Notes: generated from the letters alone by a model not told the origin. A DNA stretch of 64,000 nt from Phycisphaerales bacterium (GCA_020639075.1 JACKHI010000001.1:2046001-2110000), one strand, 5' to 3'; shown: positions 8,516-18,722, counted from the first letter of the stretch. Translations and numbers: made by a program.

Positions 8516-11302
8516 TTAGTTCGAGGTCAGCTTCCCAACGAGCGATTCGAGCCGGTCGATCCGCTGATTGAGCGACTCGATTTCGGCATCCTTCGCGCGC
8601 ATCTGCTTGTGCAACTCCTGAACCGCCGCGGCCGAGTAGATCGTCAGCGGATAGGTATCGACCTGAAGAATCTCCGACCCGTCTGGCAGACGCTCGCCGC
8701 TTCCTTTGACATGATCCGGGAACACTTCGGCAAACTCCTGTGCAATGACGTTCAGATACCGCCCGTCGCCGACGCCGGGATGGGACTTTTTGTAGTCGTC
8801 GGTATATTCAAAGCTAACGAGGCGAACGCGATCGAGCGTGTCGAGCGCGCTGCCGATCGTCTCGATGTTGGTCTTGATGCGGCGGTCCGAGTTGGCCAGC
8901 CAGGCGCCGGCTGTGGTTTTGGAGGCGTCGCCTTCGACTTCGAATTTGTTGGTCGTCGGCTCACGGCCGATGCCGACATTGGTGCTCAGGACATCCGCGT
9001 AGAGTAACGGCGTCTCTTGTTCAGAGTGCCTCCGGTAGACGACGAACGTGTGATCCCGATTCGCCTGGCCGTCGCCCATCCCGTCCGGATAAGGATTATT
9101 CGATTTGAACAGCCACTTCACGCCGGCGGCGCTGCCCGGCGCCGCCGTCAACTGAAGCGTGTACACGCTGCCGGCCGAGATTGAAACGTCGCTAAAGATC
9201 GCGCTCTGCCAAGTGAGCGTATTGTTTGGAACGGGATAGAGAGATGCCGTGCCCAGGATCGTCCCTGACGTTCCCTCGCCCTGGTAGAGAAGGACGGTGC
9301 AAGCCGGCGCGCCGTTGACGGGCCCCGCGCCGGTGCGGGCCACAGCGATGTTGGCCAGCACGCCACTTTGCGTTGCGGTGAAGCTCTGCCAGGGGGACCG
9401 ATTGCCGTCATAGCCGCTCGGATCTGCGACCGGCTGCGAGGCATCCTCGACTAGATCGCCTCCCACGAGATAGATCCACTTGTTGGCGTAGTCCACCCGG
9501 CCCGCCCATCCAAAAGACAGCCGTCCCGACGCCGCCGGCAGATTTGTCAGGCCCGAGCCGTCTCCGACAAAGGCGTTGGCAGTCACGTCGCCGTTGACGT
9601 TGACCGCCGACGCTGTGAACGCTCCGTTAGCCGTCACGTCGCCAGTCGCTCCGATGGAAAGCGTCTGATTGAAACTGATCGGGTCACCGGGCAATTCCGG
9701 AGCGTCCGCACGGGCGAATTTGATGCCGCCATCGACATCAAACAGAATGCGTGAGGCGGCGGATGTGTCGTCAATGTACTGATAAGTATCGTCACTCGTC
9801 TGGAAGATCGCATTGCGAGAGATGTGAAATGGAGCCGCGTTTCCCGTGCCGGTTTCCGCGCTCTGAATAACCAATTCCGAATTCATGCCGAATCCATTCG
9901 CGGAAGGCGAAAGACGGATCGCGCCGTTCTGCGTCGGCTTGCGAACGACGATATCCCCGTTGACGTCGAGCGCGCTGTTCGGATCGGAGGTTCCGATGCC
10001 GACTGCGCCGGCATGCACGACGCCCGCGTTGGTAATGTCGAATGACGCCATATCGAGCGCCTGCGTCGCGACGTGATTGCCAAGATCGTCGCGAACGCTT
10101 GTCAGGCCCGAGCCATCGCCCACGAATGCCGTTGCGGAGACGGTCCCGTTGGCCGTGAGTCCGGTTGATGTGATTGTGCCGTTCACATCGAGCGCCGTCG
10201 CCGGGTCATTCTTGTTGATGCCGACATTCCCGCTGGCCCGAATCAGGAACTGGTTGTTGGCGGTTGACGAAAAATCCGCCGCGCCGGAATCAGCCCACAC
10301 GAAAGCGCCCATGTGGTCAGCCTTTGCATTTCGGCCGGCCGCAAACGCCAGGTGACCGGCAGCGCTGTTGTTCTGGCCACCGGGCACGACGCTGTGATTG
10401 CCGCCTGCGACGTTCGACTGACCGCCTCCCACGGCGGCGCTCTGGCCACTGGCCAAGTTGAAGATGCCGCCGCCGATCGTGCTGCCGTTCTCGGTGGCCT
10501 CGTTGCCGGCGCCGCCGCCAATTGTGGAGTTTTGACCACTGGCCGCGTTTCCGCGACCGCCGCTGACGGCTGCGAACGAGTCGCCCGCGATGTTGTCAGC
10601 GCCGCCGCTGACCGTGCTGCCGTCGCCCATCGCCTGATTCGGCCATTCTTCGAGGTCGAAGTTCAGTCCTCCGAAGACGGTCACTCCGCCGGCGTTGGCC
10701 CCGATTGAATTGCCCCAGTAGCCGCCGAGTACATTTGTTCCGATGGCCACGCCAAACTGACCGGATTCAAGATACAACGCGCGCTGGTTGTTCGACTTGA
10801 CCACGATCGGCTGTGCGTCAGTCGTGCCGATGAAGTTCGCGTCGGAGTCGGTTCCGGAGTTGCCTCCGAGGTTCCACGCATTGGCGGCGTTGAGCGCGTC
10901 CACGGCGACTCGGGCGTACGGTGCGGCCGTCAGCGGCTGGCGCGGCGCGAGTGTCGTCAACGTGCCCGCCCCGGCCGGACTGCGCACGGCAATCTCCAGC
11001 CAACGAGCGTCGCCGTTGTACGCCATCACGCCGAAGTCCAACTCGACGGTAAACGTCCCGTCCACGACTAAGACGCCGTCCACCGCCAGCGTCGAACCGA
11101 TCGGATTGCCGTCGACGTCGGCATCCCACAGCGTGAATTCAAAGTCCGCCGTGTCATTCACCGGGTTGCCGCTCAGATTGAGCCGGCCCTGGTAGGTGAA
11201 TCCACTGCCCAGTTGCGTTTCGCCTCGCAGTTCACTACGCAAGCACGTCGTCGCCGCAATTGCGATGACCAGACTTCCAACCCACCGGATGTTTCGAAAC
11301 AT
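8516..11302 (-). CDS. Exported YadA-head/tail-fibre-like protein with peptidase S74 autoprocessing domain
   Basis: About 928 residues from the ATG at 11302, with AGGAGA 6 nt upstream; the 43 extra codons of the open frame lack signals. Signal peptide, then a beta-sandwich region, then short GGG-x-N-x-A/S repeats (TIGGGAGNEA, AVGGGQSNVA, VPGGQNNSAA) as in trimeric YadA-type heads. Later come repeated NGTITSTGLTANG/ALDVNGDI segments of fibre proteins. The C-terminus starts at SDRRIKTNIETIG and is an intramolecular chaperone/peptidase S74 domain, followed by a coiled coil (DAEIESLNQRIDRLESLV). Such domains trimerise fibres and cut themselves off. Here the gene sits among chromosomal exported proteins, not phage structural genes, so it is probably a cell-surface fibre. 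Confidence 0.85.
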   Translation of the reverse strand: MFRNIRWVGSLVIAIAATTCLRSELRGETQLGSGFTYQGRLNLSGNPVNDTADFEFTLWDADVDGNPIGSTLAVDGVLVVDGTFTVELDFGVMAYNGDARWLEIAVRSPAGAGTLTTLAPRQPLTAAPYARVAVDALNAANAWNLGGNSGTDSDANFIGTTDAQPIVVKSNNQRALYLESGQFGVAIGTNVLGGYWGNSIGANAGGVTVFGGLNFDLEEWPNQAMGDGSTVSGGADNIAGDSFAAVSGGRGNAASGQNSTIGGGAGNEATENGSTIGGGIFNLASGQSAAVGGGQSNVAGGNHSVVPGGQNNSAAGHLAFAAGRNAKADHMGAFVWADSGAADFSSTANNQFLIRASGNVGINKNDPATALDVNGTITSTGLTANGTVSATAFVGDGSGLTSVRDDLGNHVATQALDMASFDITNAGVVHAGAVGIGTSDPNSALDVNGDIVVRKPTQNGAIRLSPSANGFGMNSELVIQSAETGTGNAAPFHISRNAIFQTSDDTYQYIDDTSAASRILFDVDGGIKFARADAPELPGDPISFNQTLSIGATGDVTANGAFTASAVNVNGDVTANAFVGDGSGLTNLPAASGRLSFGWAGRVDYANKWIYLVGGDLVEDASQPVADPSGYDGNRSPWQSFTATQSGVLANIAVARTGAGPVNGAPACTVLLYQGEGTSGTILGTASLYPVPNNTLTWQSAIFSDVSISAGSVYTLQLTAAPGSAAGVKWLFKSNNPYPDGMGDGQANRDHTFVVYRRHSEQETPLLYADVLSTNVGIGREPTTNKFEVEGDASKTTAGAWLANSDRRIKTNIETIGSALDTLDRVRLVSFEYTDDYKKSHPGVGDGRYLNVIAQEFAEVFPDHVKGSGERLPDGSEILQVDTYPLTIYSAAAVQELHKQMRAKDAEIESLNQRIDRLESLVGKLTSN

Positions 11303-11395
11303 GCGATTCTCCTGTCTTGTTCCAAGTGTTGTTTCGTTGGCGGCGCCCGGGCCGGGCCGTTGCTTCCGCCACGCGATGCTGTGTCGTGAAAGAAA

Positions 11396-11420
11396 CGAAC
11401 GGCAGCCGCCGACTCCGGAA
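11396..11420 (-). promoter_or_regulatory. ECF-type promoter, copy D
   Basis: TTCCGGA (11420-11414), 11 nt, CCGTTCG (11402-11396) continuing TTTCTTTC on the minus strand. It lies 94 bp upstream of the start at 11302. One change in the -35 block; the geometry is unchanged. Confidence 0.6.
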
Positions 11421-11526
11421 TGGATTCTCAAGAAAAACTGCGAGTGGCGGGCGCGGGCCCGGCGTCGGACAACGGCCCACCAGCGCCTCCGCGTCCTGGT
11501 GTTTGCATACGGCCACCGAAACAGAA

Positions 11527-11550
11527 CGCCCCGGCCGATCGGCCGGGGCG
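11527..11550. terminator. Perfect 24-bp palindromic terminator
   Basis: CGCCCCGGCCGA followed directly by its exact reverse complement, then GTTCTGTTTC on the minus strand. It lies 85 bp past the stop of the giant gene (11635). This is the third copy of the CGCCCCGG/CCGGGGCG hairpin. Confidence 0.65.
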
Positions 11551-11634
11551 CTCTGCGATTGGTTGCCGGACTACGCGGCAGCTATCTTGGAAGAGCGGGC
11601 GACATCTGCTCGCCCACATGGAGACACGACGTCG

Positions 11635-14600
11635 TCAAGAGTTGAGCAACAGGCTCATGAAGCCCTGGATGTCCCGACCGTCAACGTTGCCGTCCTGATT
11701 CACATCAGCAGTGCAGCGTTCGTCCGCCGTCGCCGACGCCGGATCGAGCAGAGTTGCGCTGAAGACGGCCGCGTCGTCGAATTCGACGATCCCGTTGCCA
11801 TCGACGTCGCCGAGTTGCAGCGTTCCGCACGGCGATTCGCAGCCGTCGGGAATGCCGTCGCCGTCGGTATCGACGTTGTCGTCGAAGCCCGGGCAGACGT
11901 CCGCCCCGTCGTGAACGCCGTCGCCGTCCGCATCCGGAAGGGAGACTGTCACCAATGTGGCATCCCCGGCGTACTCGTTCGAGACTAGGCAACCTGTTGC
12001 GGAATCCACTGCCAGGCTCAGATTCGCCAAGTGCGAGAGCTCCAGCAGCGCCGCATTGGGATCGGCGTCACCTGCATTCGAAGCCAACTCGATGACGACG
12101 AAGTACGTTCGAGGCGCGCCGTGCGCCAATCGGACGAGCGGATCGCCCGGTGTGAAATCGATGCTGAGCACGCCGTCCAACAAATCGAACGTCGTGACAG
12201 TCACCACTTGCGTATCCAGCGCGACGTCGAAGTCGCCGGAACCATCATCGACGTAGATCGACAGCGAAGCGATGCGCTGCGCGGCCTCGGCGCTCGTGAG
12301 AGGAACGCCGGCACCGGACTCCATGAGCAGCGACAGCCCGACAAGGTCAATGTCGCCGTCGCCCGGGCGGCCGTTGTGCGTCGCCACGATCGACAACGCG
12401 TCATCCATCTGGCCGGCGTTCCACTGGGTCGGCGCGGTGGCAGTCGTCACCAGCCCGTACTGACCGCCGCGGTTTTCCCACCAGGCGATTTCGTTGTCGA
12501 GGCCGGCCGCGCCGAGGATGTCGATGTCGCCGTCGCCGTCCACGTCCGCGGCGTAAATTTCGCCCGGTTCATTGAAGGCGTCGTCAACGGAGTGCTCCGT
12601 CCAGGAGGTCCCATCGCCAGCGGTGTTCTCCCACCACGCGACTCGGTTGCTGTTAACAGCCGTGCCGAGGATGTCGCTGTCGCCGTCACCATCCACGTCC
12701 GCCGCCTTCACGGATCGGGCGCCATCGAACGCGCCGGCGACCGCATGCTTAGTCCACGCCGTCCCGTCGCCGGCAGTGTTTTCCCACCAGGCGATTTCGT
12801 CACCGAAGAAGGCCGCGCCAAGAATGTCGGCGTCGCCGTCGCCATCCACGTCCGACGCATATACCGACGCGGCCCCATTGAAGGCCCCATCGACGGAGTG
12901 TTTGGTCCAGGCCGTCCCATTCCCAGCAGTGTTTTCCCACCAGGCGATCTCATTGCCGAAAGAGGCCGCGCCAAGAATATCGGTGTCACCGTCGCCGTCT
13001 ATGTCAGCGGCATAAACCGATCCGGCCAGGAAGAACGAGGCGTCAACGGAGTGCTTTGTCCACGCATTCCCATCCCCGGCAGTGTTCTCCCACCAGGCGA
13101 TTTCACTCGTGCTTGTGGCCGCGCCAAGAACGTCGGTGTCGCCGTCTCCGTCTACGTCCGCCGCAAACACGGCAAAGGCGCCAACGAACGCGTCGTCAAC
13201 AGTGTGCTTTGTCCAGGCGGTTCCATTCCCTGCCGTGTTCTCCCACCAGGCGATATCGCCGGCGTTCGCTGCTGCGCCAAGGATGTCCATGTCACCGTCG
13301 CTGTCCACGTCCGTCGCGAATACCGAAATGACGCGATCAAACGCATCGTCGACGGTATGCGCGAGCCAAGCCGTCCCATCTCCGGCTGTGTTCTCCCACC
13401 AGGCGATTTCGTCGGCTCCCGACGCGGCGCCGATGATGTCCATGTCACCGTCGCCGTCCAAGTCCGCTGTGACAACGGAGTTCGCACCAACGAAGTCGCC
13501 GGCAACTGTATGCTCGATTGGGAACTCGGCATTGCGGCGAGGAAAGTTGTCCTCGTCGCACCCGTCCGGAATACCGTTGGCATTACAGTCCATGCAGAAC
13601 AGGCTGCCGTCGCATTCGGCGATCTCGCATACGTCGCCAATACCGTCACCGTCGCAATCCGCCTGATCCGCGTTGGCGTGCAGCGGGCAGTTGTCGCAGC
13701 CGTCGGCCACGCCGTCGCCATCGTTGTCGACGTTGTCGTCGAAACCGGGGCAACTGTCGCAGCCGTCCGAATTGCCGTCGCCGTCGCTGTCAATCGCATC
13801 GTCGAAGCCGGCGCAAGTGTCACAGCTGTCCGGAATGCCATCGCCGTCGCTGTCAATCGTGTCGTCGAAACCGGGGCAAGTGTCGCAGCCGTCCGCCACG
13901 CCATCGCCGTCGCTGTCGATCGCGTCGTCGAAGCCGGGGCAAGTGTCACAGCCGTCCGAAATACCGTCGCCGTCGGTATCGACGTTGTCGTCAAAGCTGG
14001 GGCAGACATCGAGATTGTCGCACACGCCGTCGCCATCCGTGTCGCCGGCAGCGTCGTCGCCCAAGCAAAGATCGCACGCATCGCCGACGCCGTCGCCGAG
14101 GCCCTTCGAGACGAGGTTCTGGATCTCGCCGGCCGATAGCGCCTTGCTGAAGATCGCCAACTCATCCATCAAACCCTCGAACGGCTCCGCGGCGGCGTTG
14201 CCGATCGTCAGGCCCGCGGTGCTCGAATCGATCGGCGCCGCGGCGGTTCCCAGGAAGTCGTAGGCCGATGCCTCCACGCCGTTAACGTAGATGCGAAGCA
14301 CGCCGTCGCCGAGACCATCCCAGACGGCGGCGAGATGCGTCCAGGCATCGGCGTCGATCAACACGTTGGCCTGTGTGCCGATGTTTGCGCCGCCCTGTCT
14401 GACGTAGAAGTGTGGCTTGCCGCCCTGCAATCGAAACACGAAGCTCGAGCGCGTCACGAAGCGATTGATGTTTGTCGAGAACGCACTCGGCTTCACCCAC
14501 AATGCAATACTCAATTGGTCCGGCGTGTTGAAGTCCGTCGAGCCAGGGACGATGACGGTTCCTCCGCCGACCGGGAATTCGATTGCGGCGCCATGACGGC

Positions 14601-17600
14601 CTGTCGAGTTCCAAATCGCGCCGTTGTTCAGCGTGCCGATGTGGCCATCGACCACGTCCGTCGTCGTCGATCCACTGTCTTCATCGAAGTGCCAGGCGGC
14701 AATCGGCGCCAGCGATGCGTCCGGGGCCTCGTTGTCACGCTGATCGGGATTCGCGATCGACGGACAGTTGTCCATCGCGTCTGAAATGCCGTCGCCGTCG
14801 ATGTCCGTGTTTTCCGACACATCGATGATCAATTGCCAGTCGGCCGACGCCCCTGCCACCATGCCGTTCAGCCACGTTCGGAAGTCGTAATCACCGGCCG
14901 CAGTGATGGGCAGAAACTCCGACGGTATTGAAGCGACGCCATCGCTGAACACGTCGACCGCCGCACTGAATGATTCGTCGTGACTGAATATTCCATGACG
15001 AATACTCGCCTGCCCCGTAAGGTTCGAGACGATAACGGTGATGGCGTTGATCTGAAGCCCATCGGGCAATGTCAGCGGCACATAGTCGAATTGGTCGCCG
15101 GATGTGAACTCAAGGGCGCCGCACAAGTGGTTCAAGCCGACCTGCAACGAACCGATCGGTGGTTCATACCCGATCGTTGGAAAATCCGGAGGCTCACAAA
15201 TGCTCACAGCGAAGTTGCACACATCGCCGATGCCGTCATTGTCGGTGTCCGCCTGATCGGCGTTCGGAATCGTCGGGCAGTTGTCGCATCCGTCCGCGAT
15301 GCCGTCGCCGTCGGAATCGATGTTGTCGTCAAAGCCGCTGCAGACGTCGCAGCCATCGGGAACGCCGTCCCCGTCGCTGTCGATCGAGTCATCAAAACCG
15401 GCGCAGGTATCGCACGCGTCGGGCGTGCCGTCGGCATCGGAATCGGCGCCGTCGTCGAAACCCGGGCACTGATCACGATCGTCGCAGACGCCGTCGCCAT
15501 CCGTATCGCCCGATGCGTTGTCTCCGAAGCACACATCGCAATTGCCAATCACGCCGTCGGCGTCCGCATCGCTAACGTCGAGCAATGTCAGTCCACGGCC
15601 AAGTCGCGACACGTACAGCACGCCGCCCACGTCAGTCAGTCCCTGCGCACCGTTATAGGCCGAAAGCTGTTCGACCTCGACGATCGCAGACGGATCACTC
15701 ACGTCGTACACCATGACGCCTCGCACGTTGTCCGCGCGATACAAGAAGTTCCCCTCCAGCGCCACATCGCCCGCGCCCAAACTGTTGTCGGACAGGAATC
15801 CGATCTGTGTGGGATTCATCGGATCGCTCACGTCGATCGCGCGAATGCCCTCGACTGAGCCAATGAACGCCACGTCATCCGCGAAGTGCGGCGTCGTCGG
15901 GAACGTCCCCGTCGCGATCGATCCCAGCGCCGCCACCGACTCCGGATTCGACACGTCAAGGATGGTCATCTGCCCCTGTGGGAAGTTGTGCCGGTTCCAG
16001 TAGAGCAGATCACCGTGAAATACCACATTGCCCGAGTCCCCCGACGCCTGCGACGAACTCAAGAAAAATGTCGGGGTCGTCGGATCGCTCACGTCAAACA
16101 GGGCCAGTCCCGCGTCATGCGCCACCGCCAGCAGATCGCCCGACAGCGCCACGTCCCATGCGAAGTAAACGCTGATCGTCGACAGCAGCGTCGGATTCGC
16201 CGGATCCGACACGTCATATAACCGCGGCGCGCCGCCTCCGATCACCAGCAGATCGCCCTCCAGCGCCAGCCCTTTCACGCCCGTCGCGAAATTCACCGCG
16301 CCGTTGATTGTCGACAGCGCTGACCCCAGCGTCGGATTCGGCGCCGCGAGAATCTCCACGCCCGCCGAACCGCGGTTGACGGCCACGATACTTCCATTAC
16401 TGACCGAACTCAGCACGTCGCCGCCGATCGCATAGCGATCCAATTCCTCGATGCAAGTCACCAGGCAATTCGAAGAGTCACTGCACACGCGCGCGTACAG
16501 CGAACCATCCGCAGTAAACGTCACCCACGTTTGGCCGTCCGGACCGTACACGTCCTCAAAATTGCCGCTGATCGAGCCGGCGGAGATGATCTCAAACGTG
16601 TCTCCGACCGACGCGGTGAATCCGTTGGCATAAGTCAGGGCCAGCGCGCCGTCGATGATTGCGTCGCCGCTTACGACGATCTTGTCGAAGCTGTTCGTGC
16701 CGCCCAATTCCACTACCAGTGATCCGAAAGGCTGGAACTCGAGCGCGCCACAGTCGATCGTGCCGATGCCCGAGCCGTTTTCGGCGCTGGGCTCGATGGT
16801 CGCGTTCGTCTCGACAACCAGCCGGCCACCGATCACGCCGGTTCCTTCCAGTCGCGTGCCGCTCGTCATCACCACGTCGCCGCTGCCGGTCAGCGACGAA
16901 AACTGCCGCGCCGCGTCCTTCAACCACAGCGATCCTTCCGACACGACGACGCCGCCGCTGAATGATTGATCAGCTGCGAGTTGAAGCACCCCGGGGCCGG
17001 TCTTTTCGATTCCACCCGCGCCGTTGTCGCCGTCCTGAATGAGCGTTGTCAACGTGCCGGTTCCGTCCCGTTGGATGCGCAGCCCCTTTCCGTTAACGGG
17101 ATCGGTGACAGTTACGGTAGGTTGAGCCCCGGCGTACAACGTGAGCGAAGACGTGGTCAGCGTGCCGCCGTCTATATCGATGCTGCACCCCGAAGACCAG
17201 AGGTTGATCCCCGCGCCGAACTCCGCCATCGCACCGTTTGTGACGATCAAGTGTCCCATTCCGTCGGGTTCACCTGCTCGCGAGTCGCCCAGCACAAGAA
17301 GATCGCTCGACGAACCGAGCGACGAACCAACGCCGTCCACTGAAACGGTTCCTTCGTTCGAAGGTCGGGCCCCCACTGTTACGACATTCGATTGCGCCTG
17401 ACCGCCGGACAGGATCAGAAGTGTCCCGGTAGAGTTCGGAGTGCTCGAAGCAATACTGATAACAGGTGCAGGTCCATACGTGACATCAAGCGTTCCACCC
17501 TCTTCGACAATCACGGTCGCATCCGCCCCCGTGATGTCAGCGCGGCCACCTTGAATTCGCGAGCCCGAGCCGGAAACTCTCAGCGTGCCCAAGCTCACGT

Positions 17601-18648
17601 AACACGTGCCCCCGCCGTTACCTTCTTGTGCCTGACTGGGAGTTGTCAGAACGGCGCCGTTGAGGATGTCCATCGACCCGCCACTCGCCACAGTTACTGA
17701 GAAGGCCCCTGTTTCGGTCGCCGTAAAATTCCCGCCACTCAATCGGAGATGCCCGCCCACGGAGGCAAATCGGCCGAGATTCGCCGTGCCGGTGATGTTC
17801 TGTATTCCGCTGCCGGTGTGTGTCAACCGCGAGATATCACTGCCCTGTATCGATCCACCGAACGTCCCACTGCCGGCGAGAGTGAGACGCTGATCGTTCA
17901 GCGTCACGGTCCCATCGCCGGCCAATCCACCGATCGTCTCGTTGGCGTTCAGACTCACGACGCCGAAGCCGTCGACCGTGAGAGTGCCGGCGTCCGAATA
18001 GGCGGAGCCACCCTCAAGAACCAGCTCGCCCTGCGTCACCGTGACCCAATTGGCATTGACGCCCGTGTTGCCGGACAACGTCAGCCGACCCGCTCCGAAC
18101 TTGAACAGTCCGGCATCCGAATCGAGCGCCCCTGCGATGTTCACCGCCTGAAATTCCCCGATGTCCCAGAGGCTTGCGCTGTGCAACGTCACGTCGGCGC
18201 TAATCGTGTGCTCGACGAGAAAATTACCTGCAGTTGGCACAGACAGGTTCGACAGACTGAGCGTACCGTTGTTGAGCGTGAACGGGACGTTTCCGTCGAT
18301 CGTCACTTCGCCGACGCTTCGCGTCACGCCGCCGAGATCGACAGTCGTGGTCGCGGCCGACTCCGGCAAGATCGCCAGGTCATTGATGTTCGGAATGCCC
18401 CCGGTCCAGTTGTTTGCGTTGGACCATTGTCCGCTGGCGGATCCGTTCCAGGTTCGAGCGGCGGCGCGGGCCGTTGCGGTCCAGAACGCCGGCGCCAAGC
18501 AAGCCAACGCGCAAAGCAGCATCAGTCGCCTCGGGCGACGTTGCACACTGACGCGAGTAGCAAGATCGACCGAATCTAACATGTTTGTGTTCACGGCGTT
18601 CCACCGACAATCTCTCGCCGGTTTCACGTTGACGTTCATGGACTTCAT
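11635..18648 (-). CDS. Giant mosaic secreted protein: beta-strand repeats, LVIVD, TSP3, LamG, FG-GAP and dockerin-like modules
   Basis: A 2337-residue protein with AAGGG 8 nt before the ATG at 18648. A long basic N-terminus leads into a signal peptide (LMLLCALACLAPAFWTATARA). Module order: autotransporter-associated beta-strand repeats to about residue 720; LVIVD-type beta-propeller repeats (LYDVSDPANPTLLSTI) to about 1030; thrombospondin type 3 repeats; a beta-sandwich; a LamG/concanavalin-like domain (WHFDEDSGSTTTD to NLVSKG); a second block of TSP3 repeats; seven 51-residue FG-GAP/VCBS-like repeats; a further beta-rich region; and a dockerin-like tail (GDVDGNGIVEFDD, DVNQDGNVDGRDI). No transporter barrel is present despite the passenger-like front. 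It is probably a very large adhesin or matrix protein. Confidence 0.87.
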   Translation of the reverse strand: MKSMNVNVKPARDCRWNAVNTNMLDSVDLATRVSVQRRPRRLMLLCALACLAPAFWTATARAAARTWNGSASGQWSNANNWTGGIPNINDLAILPESAATTTVDLGGVTRSVGEVTIDGNVPFTLNNGTLSLSNLSVPTAGNFLVEHTISADVTLHSASLWDIGEFQAVNIAGALDSDAGLFKFGAGRLTLSGNTGVNANWVTVTQGELVLEGGSAYSDAGTLTVDGFGVVSLNANETIGGLAGDGTVTLNDQRLTLAGSGTFGGSIQGSDISRLTHTGSGIQNITGTANLGRFASVGGHLRLSGGNFTATETGAFSVTVASGGSMDILNGAVLTTPSQAQEGNGGGTCYVSLGTLRVSGSGSRIQGGRADITGADATVIVEEGGTLDVTYGPAPVISIASSTPNSTGTLLILSGGQAQSNVVTVGARPSNEGTVSVDGVGSSLGSSSDLLVLGDSRAGEPDGMGHLIVTNGAMAEFGAGINLWSSGCSIDIDGGTLTTSSLTLYAGAQPTVTVTDPVNGKGLRIQRDGTGTLTTLIQDGDNGAGGIEKTGPGVLQLAADQSFSGGVVVSEGSLWLKDAARQFSSLTGSGDVVMTSGTRLEGTGVIGGRLVVETNATIEPSAENGSGIGTIDCGALEFQPFGSLVVELGGTNSFDKIVVSGDAIIDGALALTYANGFTASVGDTFEIISAGSISGNFEDVYGPDGQTWVTFTADGSLYARVCSDSSNCLVTCIEELDRYAIGGDVLSSVSNGSIVAVNRGSAGVEILAAPNPTLGSALSTINGAVNFATGVKGLALEGDLLVIGGGAPRLYDVSDPANPTLLSTISVYFAWDVALSGDLLAVAHDAGLALFDVSDPTTPTFFLSSSQASGDSGNVVFHGDLLYWNRHNFPQGQMTILDVSNPESVAALGSIATGTFPTTPHFADDVAFIGSVEGIRAIDVSDPMNPTQIGFLSDNSLGAGDVALEGNFLYRADNVRGVMVYDVSDPSAIVEVEQLSAYNGAQGLTDVGGVLYVSRLGRGLTLLDVSDADADGVIGNCDVCFGDNASGDTDGDGVCDDRDQCPGFDDGADSDADGTPDACDTCAGFDDSIDSDGDGVPDGCDVCSGFDDNIDSDGDGIADGCDNCPTIPNADQADTDNDGIGDVCNFAVSICEPPDFPTIGYEPPIGSLQVGLNHLCGALEFTSGDQFDYVPLTLPDGLQINAITVIVSNLTGQASIRHGIFSHDESFSAAVDVFSDGVASIPSEFLPITAAGDYDFRTWLNGMVAGASADWQLIIDVSENTDIDGDGISDAMDNCPSIANPDQRDNEAPDASLAPIAAWHFDEDSGSTTTDVVDGHIGTLNNGAIWNSTGRHGAAIEFPVGGGTVIVPGSTDFNTPDQLSIALWVKPSAFSTNINRFVTRSSFVFRLQGGKPHFYVRQGGANIGTQANVLIDADAWTHLAAVWDGLGDGVLRIYVNGVEASAYDFLGTAAAPIDSSTAGLTIGNAAAEPFEGLMDELAIFSKALSAGEIQNLVSKGLGDGVGDACDLCLGDDAAGDTDGDGVCDNLDVCPSFDDNVDTDGDGISDGCDTCPGFDDAIDSDGDGVADGCDTCPGFDDTIDSDGDGIPDSCDTCAGFDDAIDSDGDGNSDGCDSCPGFDDNVDNDGDGVADGCDNCPLHANADQADCDGDGIGDVCEIAECDGSLFCMDCNANGIPDGCDEDNFPRRNAEFPIEHTVAGDFVGANSVVTADLDGDGDMDIIGAASGADEIAWWENTAGDGTAWLAHTVDDAFDRVISVFATDVDSDGDMDILGAAANAGDIAWWENTAGNGTAWTKHTVDDAFVGAFAVFAADVDGDGDTDVLGAATSTSEIAWWENTAGDGNAWTKHSVDASFFLAGSVYAADIDGDGDTDILGAASFGNEIAWWENTAGNGTAWTKHSVDGAFNGAASVYASDVDGDGDADILGAAFFGDEIAWWENTAGDGTAWTKHAVAGAFDGARSVKAADVDGDGDSDILGTAVNSNRVAWWENTAGDGTSWTEHSVDDAFNEPGEIYAADVDGDGDIDILGAAGLDNEIAWWENRGGQYGLVTTATAPTQWNAGQMDDALSIVATHNGRPGDGDIDLVGLSLLMESGAGVPLTSAEAAQRIASLSIYVDDGSGDFDVALDTQVVTVTTFDLLDGVLSIDFTPGDPLVRLAHGAPRTYFVVIELASNAGDADPNAALLELSHLANLSLAVDSATGCLVSNEYAGDATLVTVSLPDADGDGVHDGADVCPGFDDNVDTDGDGIPDGCESPCGTLQLGDVDGNGIVEFDDAAVFSATLLDPASATADERCTADVNQDGNVDGRDIQGFMSLLLNS
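12449..13512 (-). repeat. Seven 153-bp coding repeats (FG-GAP/VCBS-like)
   Basis: Seven tandem units of 51 codons, each with H-T/S-V at the start, a calcium-loop core DVDGDGDxDILGAA in the middle and EIAWWENTAG near the end. Sequence between units is close enough to suggest recent duplication and to risk assembly collapse. The units would form blades of a beta-propeller. Confidence 0.8.
13620..14100 (-). repeat. Tandem thrombospondin type 3 coding repeats
   Basis: About seven units, most of 63 bp (21 codons, of the form CPGFDDAIDSDGDGVADGCD), encode Asp-rich calcium loops with paired cysteines. A second, shorter block lies at about 15200-15560. These are coding repeats inside the giant gene, not a CRISPR array. 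Confidence 0.8.
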
Positions 18649-18722
18649 CTCGAATCCCTTTTACTAAGATCTGGATACAAGCTCTCAGGCAGTGACGCCG
18701 TGTCACCGCCCGCCTGAGTAAA

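Noticed and set aside
12031..14139. A 702-codon open frame on the plus strand
   Set aside because: It is antisense to the TSP3/FG-GAP repeats of the giant gene. Its Val/Ala/Arg-rich composition comes from the reverse complement of Asp/Gly codons, and no ribosome site or domain is seen.
13620..15560. Regularly spaced repeats that might suggest a CRISPR array
   Set aside because: The periodicity is a multiple of three, lies in one open frame and encodes calcium-loop repeats; there are no unique spacers and no cas genes.
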